DNA from: CAVWTN01 sp963757945 | Lineage (GTDB): Bacteria > Vulcanimicrobiota > Vulcanimicrobiia > Vulcanimicrobiales > Vulcanimicrobiaceae | Assembly (NCBI GenBank): GCA_963757945.1 | Contig: CAVWTN010000002.1 | Coordinates: 2,170,001-2,234,000, forward strand | Reading direction: 5' to 3' | Length of the DNA: 64,000 nucleotides | Part shown: positions 1 through 8,574 of the stretch, piece after piece | Numbering within the stretch: the first letter of the stretch is position 1 | Layout of the letters: the number at the start of each line of letters is the position of its first letter | The notes under the pieces: generated by a model | What the model was told of the DNA's origin: nothing | What the model saw: the letters and a program-made list of their open reading frames with translations, nothing else | The model's database searches: none | Position numbers and translations under genes: made by a program

Positions 1-143
1 CGGCTCGCGATGCGATCGCCGCCGGCAGCATCGACGTTCGCTCGCTCGCTGAGCACGTCGTTCCGGTCGATGCCTACGAGCGAGCGTATCGAACCGCGTT
101 CGAGGACCCCTCCGTCCTGAAGGTGATTCTCCGATGGGTGTAA
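1..143 (+). CDS. bchC: BchC C-terminal end (partial), 3-hydroxyethyl bacteriochlorophyllide a dehydrogenase
   Basis: Only the last 46 codons are present; the gene begins upstream of the window. The frame reads through ...VRSLAEHVVPVDAYERAY and ends ...DPSVLKVILRWV, which resembles the C-terminus of BchC, a medium-chain dehydrogenase that oxidises the C3 hydroxyethyl group of bacteriochlorophyllide. The stop codon at 141-143 overlaps the bchX start at 134 by ten bases, so the two are probably co-transcribed and translationally coupled, and bchC-bchX is a common gene pair in phototrophs. The catalytic region is not visible, so the call rests on the C-terminal sequence plus context. Confidence 0.75.
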   Translation, partial: ARDAIAAGSIDVRSLAEHVVPVDAYERAYRTAFEDPSVLKVILRWV

Positions 144-1120
144 GCAAGAATTCGACGGTCGCCATCTACGGCAAAGGCGGCGCCGGCAAGTCGTTCCTGA
201 CCAGCGCGATCGCCAAGACCTTGACCGACCGCGGCAAAGCCGTCCTGCAAATGGGCTGCGATCCCAAGCACGATAGCGTCGTGACGCATTTCGGCGGCGC
301 GTTCATTCCGACCGTGCTCGGCACGTGGGCGCAGTTTCAGAAAGACGGCAAAGAAGAAGAGCTCGCGCCGGAGCACATCATCTTCAAAGGCGAAGGCGTG
401 TACTGCATCGAGCTCGGCGGGCCGGAATCGGCGCGCGGCTGCGGCGGGCGCGGGATCACGTTCGGCTTCCAGCTCCTCGAGAAGTGGGGCCTCTCGGAGT
501 GGAACTTCAACTACATGCTGCTCGACTTCTTGGGTGACGTCGTGTGCGGCGGGTTCGGGACGCCGATCGCGCGGTCGATGGCGGACAAGCTGATCATCGT
601 GTGCTCGAACGAAGGCCAGTCGATGTACGCTGCCAACAACATTGCGAACGCGGTGCGGTATTTCGCGGATCAGGGCGGGAAGACGCGCTGCCTGGGGCTG
701 TTCGTCAACAAGGACGACGGCAGCGGGAAGGCGGCCAAGCTCGCGGAGTTCCTCGACGTCCCGGTCCTGGCTTCGTTGCCGATCATTCCGCAGGATCAAG
801 TGCGCATCGACGGCGCGTTGAATCCGCTGATCTCGGCGGCCGTCGACAAGGTGATCGACGCGATCGATCATCTGCCGGCGCGGTATCCGCAGTATGTCGA
901 CTTCCATAAGTTCATGTGCCACCTGTCCGGCAACGCGGCTGAGATGGAAGGCACGGCGGTCACGGGCGAGGAGCTCTGGAGCCTGCCGGAAGTCGAGGCG
1001 ATCCCGAACGATGGGAAGTTCGATCCGCGGTATATCGAGGCGGAAGAAGACGCGGACAAGCTCTTGGTGCCGACGGTCGTCAGCGCCGGGGGGTTCGCGG
1101 TCGCTGCGGCCGACTGGTAG
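134..1120 (+). CDS. bchX: Chlorophyllide a reductase iron protein subunit BchX
   Basis: This 328-residue NifH-like ATPase delivers electrons to the BchYZ catalytic component that reduces ring B of chlorophyllide a. The P-loop GKGGAGKS is at residues 13-20, the GCDPKHDS switch follows at about 41-48, and the two cluster-ligand cysteines are C103 (in ARGCGGRG) and C138 (in LGDVVCGGFG), spaced 35 residues apart as in NifH. The extended C-terminus and the phrase RGCGGRGI separate it from BchL. It overlaps the end of bchC. Unusually, bchY and bchZ do not follow; a MerR gene starts 112 bases downstream, so the partners must lie elsewhere. Confidence 0.96.
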   Translation: MGVSKNSTVAIYGKGGAGKSFLTSAIAKTLTDRGKAVLQMGCDPKHDSVVTHFGGAFIPTVLGTWAQFQKDGKEEELAPEHIIFKGEGVYCIELGGPESARGCGGRGITFGFQLLEKWGLSEWNFNYMLLDFLGDVVCGGFGTPIARSMADKLIIVCSNEGQSMYAANNIANAVRYFADQGGKTRCLGLFVNKDDGSGKAAKLAEFLDVPVLASLPIIPQDQVRIDGALNPLISAAVDKVIDAIDHLPARYPQYVDFHKFMCHLSGNAAEMEGTAVTGEELWSLPEVEAIPNDGKFDPRYIEAEEDADKLLVPTVVSAGGFAVAAADW

Positions 1121-1198
1121 CTCGACGCTTTCGGGCGGGCTTGTCGCTTTTGGCCGGTCCCCGCCGCCCTACCGCGGCCGGCTCGGGCACCTAGTCTC

Positions 1199-1229
1199 TT
1201 GCGCAGAACTTAACGTTGACGTAAACTAG
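1199..1229 (+). promoter_or_regulatory. Candidate MerR-type promoter and operator upstream of the MerR gene
   Basis: A TTGCGC box at 1199-1204 and a TAAACT box at 1222-1227 are separated by 17 bases. Between and across them lies an imperfect inverted repeat, TTAACGT-TG-ACGTAAA (1210-1225). MerR proteins typically bind such a dyad between the -35 and -10 boxes. The predicted transcription start falls on or next to the GTG start codon at 1233, so the message may be leaderless. The boxes were read by eye; no experiment supports them. Confidence 0.5.
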
Positions 1230-1232
1230 AGT

Positions 1233-1724
1233 GTGCCCTCTTCATTGCCTGTTTCGGCTTCGCTGCTTTCGGTGGCGGAGGCGGCCGGCCGGCTCGGTCT
1301 TAGCACTCGGACGCTGCGGTATTACGAGGAGCTGGGGCTTTTGACGCCGGCTCGCACGGCGGGCGGGCACCGGCTTTATGGGGCCGCGGATATCGAACGG
1401 GTGGAGAGCATCGGGCGGATGCAGGCGATGGGGCTCTCGCTTGCCACGATTCGGCGGCTGCTCCGGTACCGGATCTATCAGGACGAAAGCGGGCGGCACA
1501 CGCTTGCGCTCGAGGATCTGCGGCACGTCACGCACGAGGCTCGGGCGGATGCGGCGGCGATCCATGCCCGCATCGAGGCGCTTCGCCGGGAGCTGGAGGA
1601 GGCGACGCTCGAGGCGGAACGGCTCGAACGCGATGTGGCCTTTCTCGAGCGGAGGCTTGCGGAACGGAGCGGCGAGGGGCAGGGGATCGCCCACGGCGAG
1701 GGGCGCGATGGCGAGGGTCGCTGA
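1233..1724 (+). CDS. MerR-family transcriptional regulator
   Basis: A 163-residue protein. The N-terminal winged helix-turn-helix reads LSVAEAAGRLGLSTRTLRYY then EELGLLTPARTAGGHRLYG, the family signature. A long basic/acidic coiled-coil (residues about 80-150) should form the antiparallel dimerisation helix. No cysteine-rich metal-binding C-terminus is visible, so a metal sensor is unlikely; an organic ligand or drug is more plausible. The start is GTG with no Shine-Dalgarno sequence, consistent with a leaderless transcript from the promoter just upstream. It overlaps the downstream exporter gene by 17 bases, so it probably controls that exporter and itself. Confidence 0.9.
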   Translation: MPSSLPVSASLLSVAEAAGRLGLSTRTLRYYEELGLLTPARTAGGHRLYGAADIERVESIGRMQAMGLSLATIRRLLRYRIYQDESGRHTLALEDLRHVTHEARADAAAIHARIEALRRELEEATLEAERLERDVAFLERRLAERSGEGQGIAHGEGRDGEGR

Positions 1725-3318
1725 AGCCGCGCGGCCCGCGGCTGCGCTGCCGCTAGGGCCGCTTGCCGCGCCGCCGTCCACCCGCGGGAGACCGTCTGCC
1801 CCGGGCTCGCCCGGCGCCGCTTCGGTCGCGGTGAATCCGTGGTTGCTGGTCGGCGTCGTGATGGTTGGGAATTTTCTTGGGCCGCTGTATTCGTCGGTCG
1901 CGAACGTCGTGTTGCCGAATTTGGTCGCGTCGTTCGGGTCCGACGTCGATACGATGCAGTGGGTCATCAGCGGCTACATGCTGGGGTATTCGATTGCGAT
2001 GCCGCTGGCGGGCTGGATGGCGGATACGTTCGGACGGCGGCGGATGTATTTGAGCGGGCTCGCGCTGTTCACGGTGGCTTCGGTGCTGACGGCGTTTGCG
2101 TGGGATGCGCCGAGCCTCATCGGGTTTCGCGTGCTGCAGGCGATCGGGGGCGGGATCGTTTCGCCGACGTCGATGGCGTTGATCGTCGATGTGGTGCCGG
2201 CGCAGCAGCGCGGCAAGGCGCTCGGGGTGTGGGGGCTCGGGATGATGCTCGCGCCGACGTTCGGGCCCGCGGTCAGCGGCTGGATCGTCGATAATCTCGA
2301 CGATTGGCGGCCGATCTTTTTCTTGGGCATCCCGTTCGGCATTGCGGGCTTGATGCTGGCCTTTGCGAAGCTGCCGCATGATGATCGGCGCATCGGGCGG
2401 GCGCCGTTCGATGCGTGGGGCTTCGGGCTGCTCACGACGGCGCTCGCCTCGTTCCTGATTCCGCTCACGCAGGGCAACCGGCTCGGCTGGGACGATCCCT
2501 ATATTCAGGGCGGATTCGTGCTCGCCGCGCTGACGTTCGCGGGGTTCATCCGGCGCGAGCTGCATACCGAGCATCCGATGATCGATCTCTCGCTGTTCGG
2601 CGAGCGCACGTTCGCGCTCGCGGCGGGGCTGCGCGGCATTCTCGGGATGGCGTTCTACTTGCCGATCTTCTTGCTGCCGCTGTTCACGCAGAACATTTTG
2701 GGCTGGCCCGCGACGCTCTCCGGGCTCGTGCTCGTGCCCGCCGGGTTGACGATGGCGCTCCTGATGCCGCTGGCCGGTACGCTCTCCGATCGCATCGGGG
2801 CGCGCATGCTCGTGCTCACCGGGGTGGCGATCGCCGCCGCCGGAACGTTGCTGTTCGCGCGGATCGACATCGACTGGGACGCGAACCGCATCGCGATCGA
2901 TTCGCTGATCCGCACCGCGGCGCTCGGGCTGATGTTCACGCCGCTGACCGCGGTCGCGCTCGCGGCGGTTCCGCGCAATCGCGCCGGGAGCGCCTCGGGG
3001 ATCCTCAACACGATTTGGCAGGTCGGCGGGAGCTTGGGGATCGCCGTCGGCCAGACGTTTCTGACGAACCGCATCGCCTCGCGGCTCTCGGAGGCCGCCG
3101 GTTCGGCGACGCTCTCGCGGCCCGCGGTCGTGCGGGCGTTGCACGAGCTCGCGCTGCGGTTTTCGCCCGCCGCGGCGCAAGCGATGCTCGCGAAACAAGT
3201 GGCGATGTTCTCGACCGTGCAGGCGTACGGCGACACATTTTTATTGGCCGCGATCGTCATGGCGCTGGGCGTCCCCGCGGCCTTGCTCTTGCCATCGAAA
3301 AGGAGAACCGGATCATGA
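1708..3318 (+). CDS. MFS drug exporter, DHA2 (EmrB/QacA) family
   Basis: A 536-residue major facilitator with about 14 predicted membrane segments. It has the family pattern of alternating helices, the loop 2-3 motif GWMADTFGRRRMY, and the helix 5 antiporter motif region GLGMMLAPTFGPAVSGWI. DHA2 proteins extrude lipophilic drugs or toxic metabolites using the proton gradient. I chose the ATG at 1708, inside the end of the MerR gene, because the frame upstream of it is only a shadow of that gene. The N-terminal 45 residues are Pro/Ala-rich and cytoplasmic. It shares an ATGA overlap with the following stress-protein gene. Confidence 0.9.
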   Translation: MARVAEAARPAAALPLGPLAAPPSTRGRPSAPGSPGAASVAVNPWLLVGVVMVGNFLGPLYSSVANVVLPNLVASFGSDVDTMQWVISGYMLGYSIAMPLAGWMADTFGRRRMYLSGLALFTVASVLTAFAWDAPSLIGFRVLQAIGGGIVSPTSMALIVDVVPAQQRGKALGVWGLGMMLAPTFGPAVSGWIVDNLDDWRPIFFLGIPFGIAGLMLAFAKLPHDDRRIGRAPFDAWGFGLLTTALASFLIPLTQGNRLGWDDPYIQGGFVLAALTFAGFIRRELHTEHPMIDLSLFGERTFALAAGLRGILGMAFYLPIFLLPLFTQNILGWPATLSGLVLVPAGLTMALLMPLAGTLSDRIGARMLVLTGVAIAAAGTLLFARIDIDWDANRIAIDSLIRTAALGLMFTPLTAVALAAVPRNRAGSASGILNTIWQVGGSLGIAVGQTFLTNRIASRLSEAAGSATLSRPAVVRALHELALRFSPAAAQAMLAKQVAMFSTVQAYGDTFLLAAIVMALGVPAALLLPSKRRTGS

Positions 3319-3746
3319 CGTTCGCTCGCATCCTCGTCGCCGTCGACGGTTCGCCGCAGGGCCGCGCGGCGCTCAAGCTCGCGATGAACCTTGCGGCAGA
3401 TCAAGCGGCGACCCTGGCGATCGCGACGGTCGTCAACCATCGCGCGGAATACTTCGCGCCACCCGACGTCGTCGTCGATCCGACGACCGACGAGCGGATC
3501 GCGCACGACGCGGAAGCGCTCTTGGCTCGCGCGGCCGCCGCCGCGGAAGCGGTGGGCGTGCGGGCGACGACATGCCTGCGCGAAGGCGAGGTCGTCGAGG
3601 CGCTGCTGCGCTGCATCAACGAGCAGCACGCCGATCTCGTGGTGCTCGGCACGCACGGCCGCAAGGGCGTCGCGCGTGCCCTCTACGGGAGCGTCGCGGA
3701 GGGCGTCATGCGCGGCGCCAGGATCCCGGTGCTCGTCGCCCACTAA
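3315..3746 (+). CDS. Universal stress protein UspA family
   Basis: A 143-residue single Usp domain. The N-terminus ARILVAVDGSPQGRAALKLA and the C-terminal nucleotide-binding loop GTHGRKGVARALYGSVAEG (G-x2-G-x9-GS pattern) indicate the ATP-binding subclass. An AAAGGAGA ribosome binding site lies just upstream, and the ATG overlaps the stop of the exporter by four bases, so it is the third gene of the merR-exporter-usp operon. Its role is inferred to be general stress tolerance; the physiological signal is not visible. Confidence 0.92.
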   Translation: MTFARILVAVDGSPQGRAALKLAMNLAADQAATLAIATVVNHRAEYFAPPDVVVDPTTDERIAHDAEALLARAAAAAEAVGVRATTCLREGEVVEALLRCINEQHADLVVLGTHGRKGVARALYGSVAEGVMRGARIPVLVAH

Positions 3747-3749
3747 CCG

Positions 3750-3763
3750 CCCTTCGACAAGGG
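3750..3763. repeat. Short palindrome CCCTT-CGAC-AAGGG after the usp gene
   Basis: A five-base stem with a four-base loop lies four bases after the usp stop codon. It could weakly terminate the operon, although no T-run follows. Closely similar words occur at 38541-38554 (CCCTTCGACGAGGG) and, more degenerate, near 35890. Confidence 0.3.
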
Positions 3764-3809
3764 GGCTTGTTGGAAGGGAGATCGGAGCGGGGCGTTCGAA
3801 GCGGTTGCG

Positions 3810-5090
3810 ATGCTTGATGTAAGGCGGGCGAGGCTCGCGGGCGGCGCGAGCTCTCCTGTGCGCGCGGGATATGCGGTCGGAGGGGCCCCGTTCGTGCAGG
3901 CGTCGGGGAGCGGCGCGTACGCGTACGATGCGGCCGGCGACGCGTACGTCGATTACGTGATGGCGTACGGGCCGCTGCTGTTCGGCCACGCGCATCCGGA
4001 GTTCACGCGCGGGCTCGACGCGCTCGCGCAACGCGGCAGCGTCTTCGGATCGACGCATGCGGAAGAAGAGCGGCTCGCCGGGCGCATCGGGGAACACCTG
4101 CCCTCGATCGAAGCGCTGCGCTTCGTCAACACGGGCACGGAGGCGGTGATGAGCGCGGTGCGGGTCGCTCGCGCGTTCACCGGGCGCACGCTGATCGCGC
4201 GCTTCGCGGGGAATTATCACGGGCACTTCGACCTCGCGCTGCACGACGCGGGCGCGTCGGCCCTGCAGGGAAAGGGCGGGCATAGCGGGATCCCGGAGAG
4301 CGTGCGCCGCGAGACGCTGGTCGCGCGCTATAACGATCTCGAGGATTTCGATCGCAAGCTCGCGGGACGCGGCGAAGAGCTCGCGGCGATTCTGGTGGAG
4401 CCGATCGTCGCGAACATGGGGCTCGTCCTGCCGGAGGCCGGCTTCCTCGAAGGGCTCTTCGCGCGCGCCCGTTCGTGCGGAGCGCTCGTGATCTTCGATG
4501 AAGTGATCACGTGGCTGCGCGTCGGGCTCGGCGGGGGACAGGGCGCGTGCGGCCTGCGCCCCGACCTCACGGCGCTCGGCAAGATCATGGGCGCGGGATT
4601 TCCGCTGGCGGCGTTCGGCGGCCGCGAGGACGTCATGGCAGCCCTCTCCCCGGCGGGGGCGAGCTTCACCGGAGGAACGTTCTCAGGCAATCCGTTCTGC
4701 GTGGCGATGGGGCATCGCATGCTCGACGCGATCGAGTCGCGGCCGGACCTCTACGCCCAACTCGATGCGACGTCGCGCGAGCTCGCCGACGGCCTGCGCG
4801 CCGTTTTCGCGCGCCTGTCGCTGCCGTATGCGGTCGCGCAACTGGCGAGCATGGTCGATTTCAAGTTCCGGCCGGGGCCGCCCGCGCGGAATTACGACGA
4901 GGCTCGGCAGAGCGACGCCGCGGCCTTCGCGGCGTACTATCACGGCATGCGCTCGCGCGGCGTCCTGTTGGCGCCCTCCCCGAACGAGTTGATGTTCGTC
5001 TCGACGGCGCACGGCGCGCGGGAAATCGATCGCACGTTGGACGCGGCGGAGCGTACCTTGCGCGTTCTGAGGGAATCGAAGCTCGTATGA
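3810..5090 (+). CDS. hemL: Glutamate-1-semialdehyde 2,1-aminomutase
   Basis: A 426-residue PLP enzyme that converts glutamate-1-semialdehyde to 5-aminolevulinate, the first committed precursor of heme and bacteriochlorophyll. It shows the family landmarks: SSPVRA near the N-terminus, FVNTGTEAVMSAVRVARAFT, the NYHGH motif, IFDEVITWLRVG, and the pyridoxal lysine at about residue 258 in LGKIMGAGFPLAAFGG. Length matches the family. The next gene starts inside its stop codon (ATGA), so it heads a three-gene unit. Other class III aminotransferases are possible, but the motif set favours HemL. Proximity to bch genes supports the tetrapyrrole role. Confidence 0.88.
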   Translation: MLDVRRARLAGGASSPVRAGYAVGGAPFVQASGSGAYAYDAAGDAYVDYVMAYGPLLFGHAHPEFTRGLDALAQRGSVFGSTHAEEERLAGRIGEHLPSIEALRFVNTGTEAVMSAVRVARAFTGRTLIARFAGNYHGHFDLALHDAGASALQGKGGHSGIPESVRRETLVARYNDLEDFDRKLAGRGEELAAILVEPIVANMGLVLPEAGFLEGLFARARSCGALVIFDEVITWLRVGLGGGQGACGLRPDLTALGKIMGAGFPLAAFGGREDVMAALSPAGASFTGGTFSGNPFCVAMGHRMLDAIESRPDLYAQLDATSRELADGLRAVFARLSLPYAVAQLASMVDFKFRPGPPARNYDEARQSDAAAFAAYYHGMRSRGVLLAPSPNELMFVSTAHGAREIDRTLDAAERTLRVLRESKLV

Positions 5091-5374
5091 GCGTGTTACA
5101 GCATGACGAGATCCGCGAGCGGCTGACGAGCTTGGCCGGTTGGCACCATACAGGGAACGCCATCGAACGAACGTTCGATCGCGGCGATTTCAACGGCTCG
5201 ATCCGCTTCGTGAACGCGATCGCCGTCGCGGCGAACGCGGCGGACCATCATCCGGATCTGGGCATCGCGTGGAATCGCGTGACGGTCACGCTCAGCTCGC
5301 ACGATGTCGGCGGCGTGTCCGAGCGAGATTTCGCGCTCGCGGGGGTCATCGACTCACTCGCGGCTAGCGCGTGA
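5087..5374 (+). CDS. 4a-hydroxytetrahydrobiopterin dehydratase (pterin-4a-carbinolamine dehydratase)
   Basis: A 95-residue single-domain protein of the PCD/DCoH family, which dehydrates the pterin intermediate left by aromatic amino acid hydroxylases. The signature ADHHPDLGIAWNRV followed by LSSHDVGGVSERD contains the catalytic HH-P, the aromatic residue and the later H-D pair. It is coupled to hemL by an ATGA overlap and to the following reductase by overlapping stop and start codons. No aromatic hydroxylase is nearby, so its partner is unknown; family members outside such contexts are often implicated in molybdopterin chemistry. Confidence 0.9.
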   Translation: MSVLQHDEIRERLTSLAGWHHTGNAIERTFDRGDFNGSIRFVNAIAVAANAADHHPDLGIAWNRVTVTLSSHDVGGVSERDFALAGVIDSLAASA

Positions 5375-6378
5375 TCAGCCGCGAGATCCGCCTCGCCCGC
5401 CGGCCGGCCGGATGGCCGGACGATGGGACCTACGAATTCGCGACCGTCGACGTTCCGGCTCCACGCAAGGGCGAAGTGACCGTTCGGAACATCTACATGT
5501 CGGTCGATCCGTACATGCGCGGCCGCATGAACGACGTGCGCTCGTACGTGCCGCCGTTCGCGCTGGGCGCCGCGCTCGAAGGATCCGCGATCGGCGAGGT
5601 CATCGCATCGGACTCATCGCTTGCCGTCGGCACGTTCGTGTCCTCGATCTTCGGTTGGCGCGAGGCGTTTACGGCGCGCGCGGAGTCGCTGCGCGTCGTC
5701 GATCCCGAACTCGTGCCGCTTTCAGCCTACCTCGGCGTCCTCGGGATCACCGGCTTCACGGCGTACGTCGGGCTCGTGGAGATCGCGAACCTCAAGAGCG
5801 GGGACGACGTCTTCATCTCGTCCGCCGCGGGCGCCGTCGGCAGCGCCGCGGGACAAATCGCAAAGCTGCGCGGCGCGCGCACGATCGGCAGCGCAGGTTC
5901 GCCCGAGAAAGTCGCGTTCTTGCGCGAGATCGGTTTCGACGCCGCGTTCGACTATCACGCGGGCGATTTCGTCGCACACCTGAAGGCGTTTGCGCCGCAT
6001 GGCCTCGCCGTTTACTTCGACAACGTCGGCGGCGAGCAATTGCGCGCCGCGCTGTTCGTCATGCGGGATTTCGGGCGCATCGCGGTCTGCGGCATGATCG
6101 CGGGATATAACGAGCCGGTCCCGGGCCCCGACAACCTCGCACTCTTGATCGCGCGGCGCTTGACGATGCGCGGGTTCATCGTGACCGATCACCTCGCGAG
6201 CTACGGCAAGTTCGTGGAGGAACTGACGCCCGCCGTTCGCGATGGACGGCTCGGCGTATACGAGACGATCGTTACGGGCCTCGACGCCGCGCCGCAAGCG
6301 CTGCTCGACGTGCTGCGCGGCGGCAAGCATCGCGGCAAGCTGCTCGTGCAGCTCTCCCCCGACCCGACGCGCGCCTAG
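5371..6378 (+). CDS. NADP-dependent medium-chain oxidoreductase, CurA / leukotriene B4 12-hydroxydehydrogenase type
   Basis: A 335-residue zinc-free MDR enzyme. The N-terminus has the family phrase IYMSVDPYMRGRM; the Rossmann nucleotide site is SSAAGAVGSAAGQIAKLRGA at about residues 150-169; YFDNVGGEQL follows. Members reduce the double bond of alpha,beta-unsaturated ketones and aldehydes. The GTG start overlaps the stop of the pterin dehydratase gene, making a compact hemL-PCD-reductase operon. The natural substrate cannot be read from sequence. It ends three bases before the convergent NYN gene. Confidence 0.88.
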   Translation: MISREIRLARRPAGWPDDGTYEFATVDVPAPRKGEVTVRNIYMSVDPYMRGRMNDVRSYVPPFALGAALEGSAIGEVIASDSSLAVGTFVSSIFGWREAFTARAESLRVVDPELVPLSAYLGVLGITGFTAYVGLVEIANLKSGDDVFISSAAGAVGSAAGQIAKLRGARTIGSAGSPEKVAFLREIGFDAAFDYHAGDFVAHLKAFAPHGLAVYFDNVGGEQLRAALFVMRDFGRIAVCGMIAGYNEPVPGPDNLALLIARRLTMRGFIVTDHLASYGKFVEELTPAVRDGRLGVYETIVTGLDAAPQALLDVLRGGKHRGKLLVQLSPDPTRA

Positions 6379-6381
6379 CGC

Positions 6382-7149
6382 TCAGGCGGAGACGTGCGGT
6401 TCATCGCGCAGCCCTTCGCTGTCGCGACCGCTTTCGATGCTGCGCACGATCTCGGAACGCGTGCTCTCGGAGAGCCCGCCGGGCCGAGGGCGGCGCGGTT
6501 CTTGCAACTCGATCTCGGGGACGAGTTCCTTGAGTTCCGTGAACTCATCGGCGGCGTCGAGCAGATCGTCGGACGCGCGCGCCGGAAATGCGCGCGGATG
6601 CTCCGCGGTCGCATTGTAAGCTTGCGTGAGCTGGCTTGCGACGACTTGAATGCGCACGCCGCGCATTCCGACCGCTTTGACGACCGGCACGAAATCCGAA
6701 TCGCCGGAGACGAGCACCATGCGGTCGCAACGATCTGAGAGCGAAAGCATGTCGATCGCAAGCTCGATGTCGAGATCGGCCTTCGTGTTTCCGTCGGCGA
6801 AGACTTTGACCGGCTTACGAACGACTTGGTATCCATTCCGATTCAGCATGCGGATGAAGCCCTGTTGCTGAACGCGCTTGCGCTCGCTCTCCTGAGGATC
6901 GACCTGGAATACTCCGCCCTCGACGAGCCGCGCGCGCCGCAGATTCTGCAAGTGCGCGTAGGCCTCTTCGGTCCACTCTCCGATGTAGTAGTAGGCGCGC
7001 AATAGCGTCCGGCCGCCGGTCAGCGTTGCGAGCAGGCGGCGAAAATCGACTCGGATGCCGAGTCCTTCGTACGTCGCCTTTGCAAAGTTCCAGCCGTCGA
7101 TGAAGATCGCCACGCGTTCGGAATTGCCGGTACGCCGTTCATCGTTCAT
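6382..7149 (-). CDS. NYN-domain (PIN-like) protein, LabA/DUF88 type
   Basis: A 255-residue protein with the acidic residues of the PIN-like NYN nuclease fold: D in FIDGWNFAKA (about residue 18), D residues in ADLDIELAIDML and SGDSDFVPVVKAV. NYN proteins are thought to be RNases or RNA-binding regulators; relatives such as LabA act in circadian output of cyanobacteria. The C-terminal 60 residues are charged and probably disordered. It lies 114 bases downstream of bchP on the same strand and could be the last gene of that operon. Confidence 0.85.
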   Translation of the reverse strand: MNDERRTGNSERVAIFIDGWNFAKATYEGLGIRVDFRRLLATLTGGRTLLRAYYYIGEWTEEAYAHLQNLRRARLVEGGVFQVDPQESERKRVQQQGFIRMLNRNGYQVVRKPVKVFADGNTKADLDIELAIDMLSLSDRCDRMVLVSGDSDFVPVVKAVGMRGVRIQVVASQLTQAYNATAEHPRAFPARASDDLLDAADEFTELKELVPEIELQEPRRPRPGGLSESTRSEIVRSIESGRDSEGLRDEPHVSA

Positions 7150-7263
7150 TTCGCGCCCCGTGTGATGTTTTCGCTCACGACGTAGATTAGTACCCGCGTG
7201 TGGCCGTGGCCAATCGCGCGGGGCCCGAACGAGCGTTCTGTCCTGGTTTGCCGCGGGTAACGG

Positions 7264-8574
7264 CTAGGCGAAGCTCTCCTCGGCGGCGGTCGCGGCGACG
7301 CCGTCGGAGACGGCCACGCGGGCCAGTTGCAGCGCCTGCTTCGCGGTGATCTTCGGGGGCGCGCTGCAGACGGGCCGGCGCGGCGCGAACCACACGGAGA
7401 AGGCCGCGCGGGCGGCGTTGAGCCCGAGGGAAAGGTGCTGGAGCGGGTTGACCGACGCCATCTCTTTGAAGAGATAGCTGTCGAACGTCAGCTTCTGGAC
7501 GACGTCCACGTCGCACATGTCGACGAAGAACTCGCGGCGGCGGTGGCTCGTGTACGAGACGTTCTCGAGAAACTCGAGGAAGTCGAACATCGCGCCATAG
7601 CGCTTCTGCCAGCGCGCTTCGTAGCGCTCGAGCCGTTCCTTGTGATCGCCGAAGTAGGCGTGGAGGGACTGCGCCGCGAGGCGCCCCGAAGCCATCGAGA
7701 AGTAGATCCCCTCGCCCGAGGTATGCGCGACCATGCCGCCCGCATCGCCCACGAGCAGCGTGCGTCCGTAGACGAGCTTCTTGTGGCGGCCCATCGGGAG
7801 CGGGTGCCCTTCGAGCAAGATGCGCTTCGCGCCGCGCAGCTTGTCGCCCGCGCGCGCTTTGACGCCTTCGAGGAACGCGTACGACTCTTTCGCGTGCTCC
7901 GGACGGCAGCCGGTGCCCACGGCCACGTGATCGCTCTTGGGGAAAATCCAGCCGTAGAAATCCGGCGAGACGTCGTCGCCGAGATACAGCTCGGCGCGCG
8001 ATTCGTAATAAGCCATCCCCTCGTCCGGGAGGACGAGCCGTTCCTGAATCGCCGAGGCGTGGCGCGAAGGCTTGCGGCCGGCGGATTTCGCGACCGCGGA
8101 ACCCGCGCCGTCGGCGCCGACGAGCGCATCGGCGTTGATGTATTCTTCGCGGCCGTCGCGATAGCGCACGCGCACGCGCACGCCGCCTTCGGCGCGATCC
8201 TCGTGCGAAACGAACGTCGCTTCGCGCAGCTCGGCGCCGGCCTGTTGCGCCTTCTGACGCATCGCGCGGTCCAGCACTTCGCGCGTGACCATGATGATGT
8301 AATCGTCGTCGCGCGCGATCGTGCCGCGCACGTCCATTTCGATCGTCTTGTTGCTCGGGCCGATGACCACGGCGCGCTTGGTCTTGCGCTCGATGATCGT
8401 CGGCGGGATGCCGAACTCCGACATCGCCTTCGGCGGGATCGCGCCGCCGCATGGCTTCTTGCGCTTGAGGTCGCGCTCGAGCATGAGGACATCGAAGCCC
8501 GTTGCCGCGAGGTCGCCCGCTGCGACGCTGCCGCCGACGTTGGCGCCTACGACGATGACCGAACCATGCTTCAT
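7264..8574 (-). CDS. bchP: Geranylgeranyl reductase BchP/ChlP
   Basis: A 436-residue flavoprotein that reduces the geranylgeranyl tail of bacteriochlorophyll to phytyl. The N-terminal FAD site reads IVVGANVGGSVAAGDLAATG; CGGAIPPKAMSEFGIP is the family-specific follow-up to the cofactor site, and LLVGDAGGMVAHTSGEGI is the second FAD motif. I chose the ATG at 8574 (MKHGSVIVVG) because earlier codons overlap bchG. The first base of the start codon overlaps the bchG stop, giving TGATG coupling. It is the last bch gene of the bchN-B-G-P operon. Related archaeal lipid reductases share the fold, but context settles the call. Confidence 0.93.
   Translation of the reverse strand: MKHGSVIVVGANVGGSVAAGDLAATGFDVLMLERDLKRKKPCGGAIPPKAMSEFGIPPTIIERKTKRAVVIGPSNKTIEMDVRGTIARDDDYIIMVTREVLDRAMRQKAQQAGAELREATFVSHEDRAEGGVRVRVRYRDGREEYINADALVGADGAGSAVAKSAGRKPSRHASAIQERLVLPDEGMAYYESRAELYLGDDVSPDFYGWIFPKSDHVAVGTGCRPEHAKESYAFLEGVKARAGDKLRGAKRILLEGHPLPMGRHKKLVYGRTLLVGDAGGMVAHTSGEGIYFSMASGRLAAQSLHAYFGDHKERLERYEARWQKRYGAMFDFLEFLENVSYTSHRRREFFVDMCDVDVVQKLTFDSYLFKEMASVNPLQHLSLGLNAARAAFSVWFAPRRPVCSAPPKITAKQALQLARVAVSDGVAATAAEESFA

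Noticed and set aside
134..1120. NifH (nitrogenase iron protein) as identity of the first complete gene
   Set aside because: The RGCGGRGI and LGDVVCGGFGTPI words, extended C-terminus and preceding bchC end identify BchX; no nif genes are present.
1753..3198. A 481-codon minus-strand open frame opposite the MFS exporter
   Set aside because: Composition is dominated by Arg, Glu and His, as expected for the antisense of GC-rich membrane-protein codons; no motif is present.
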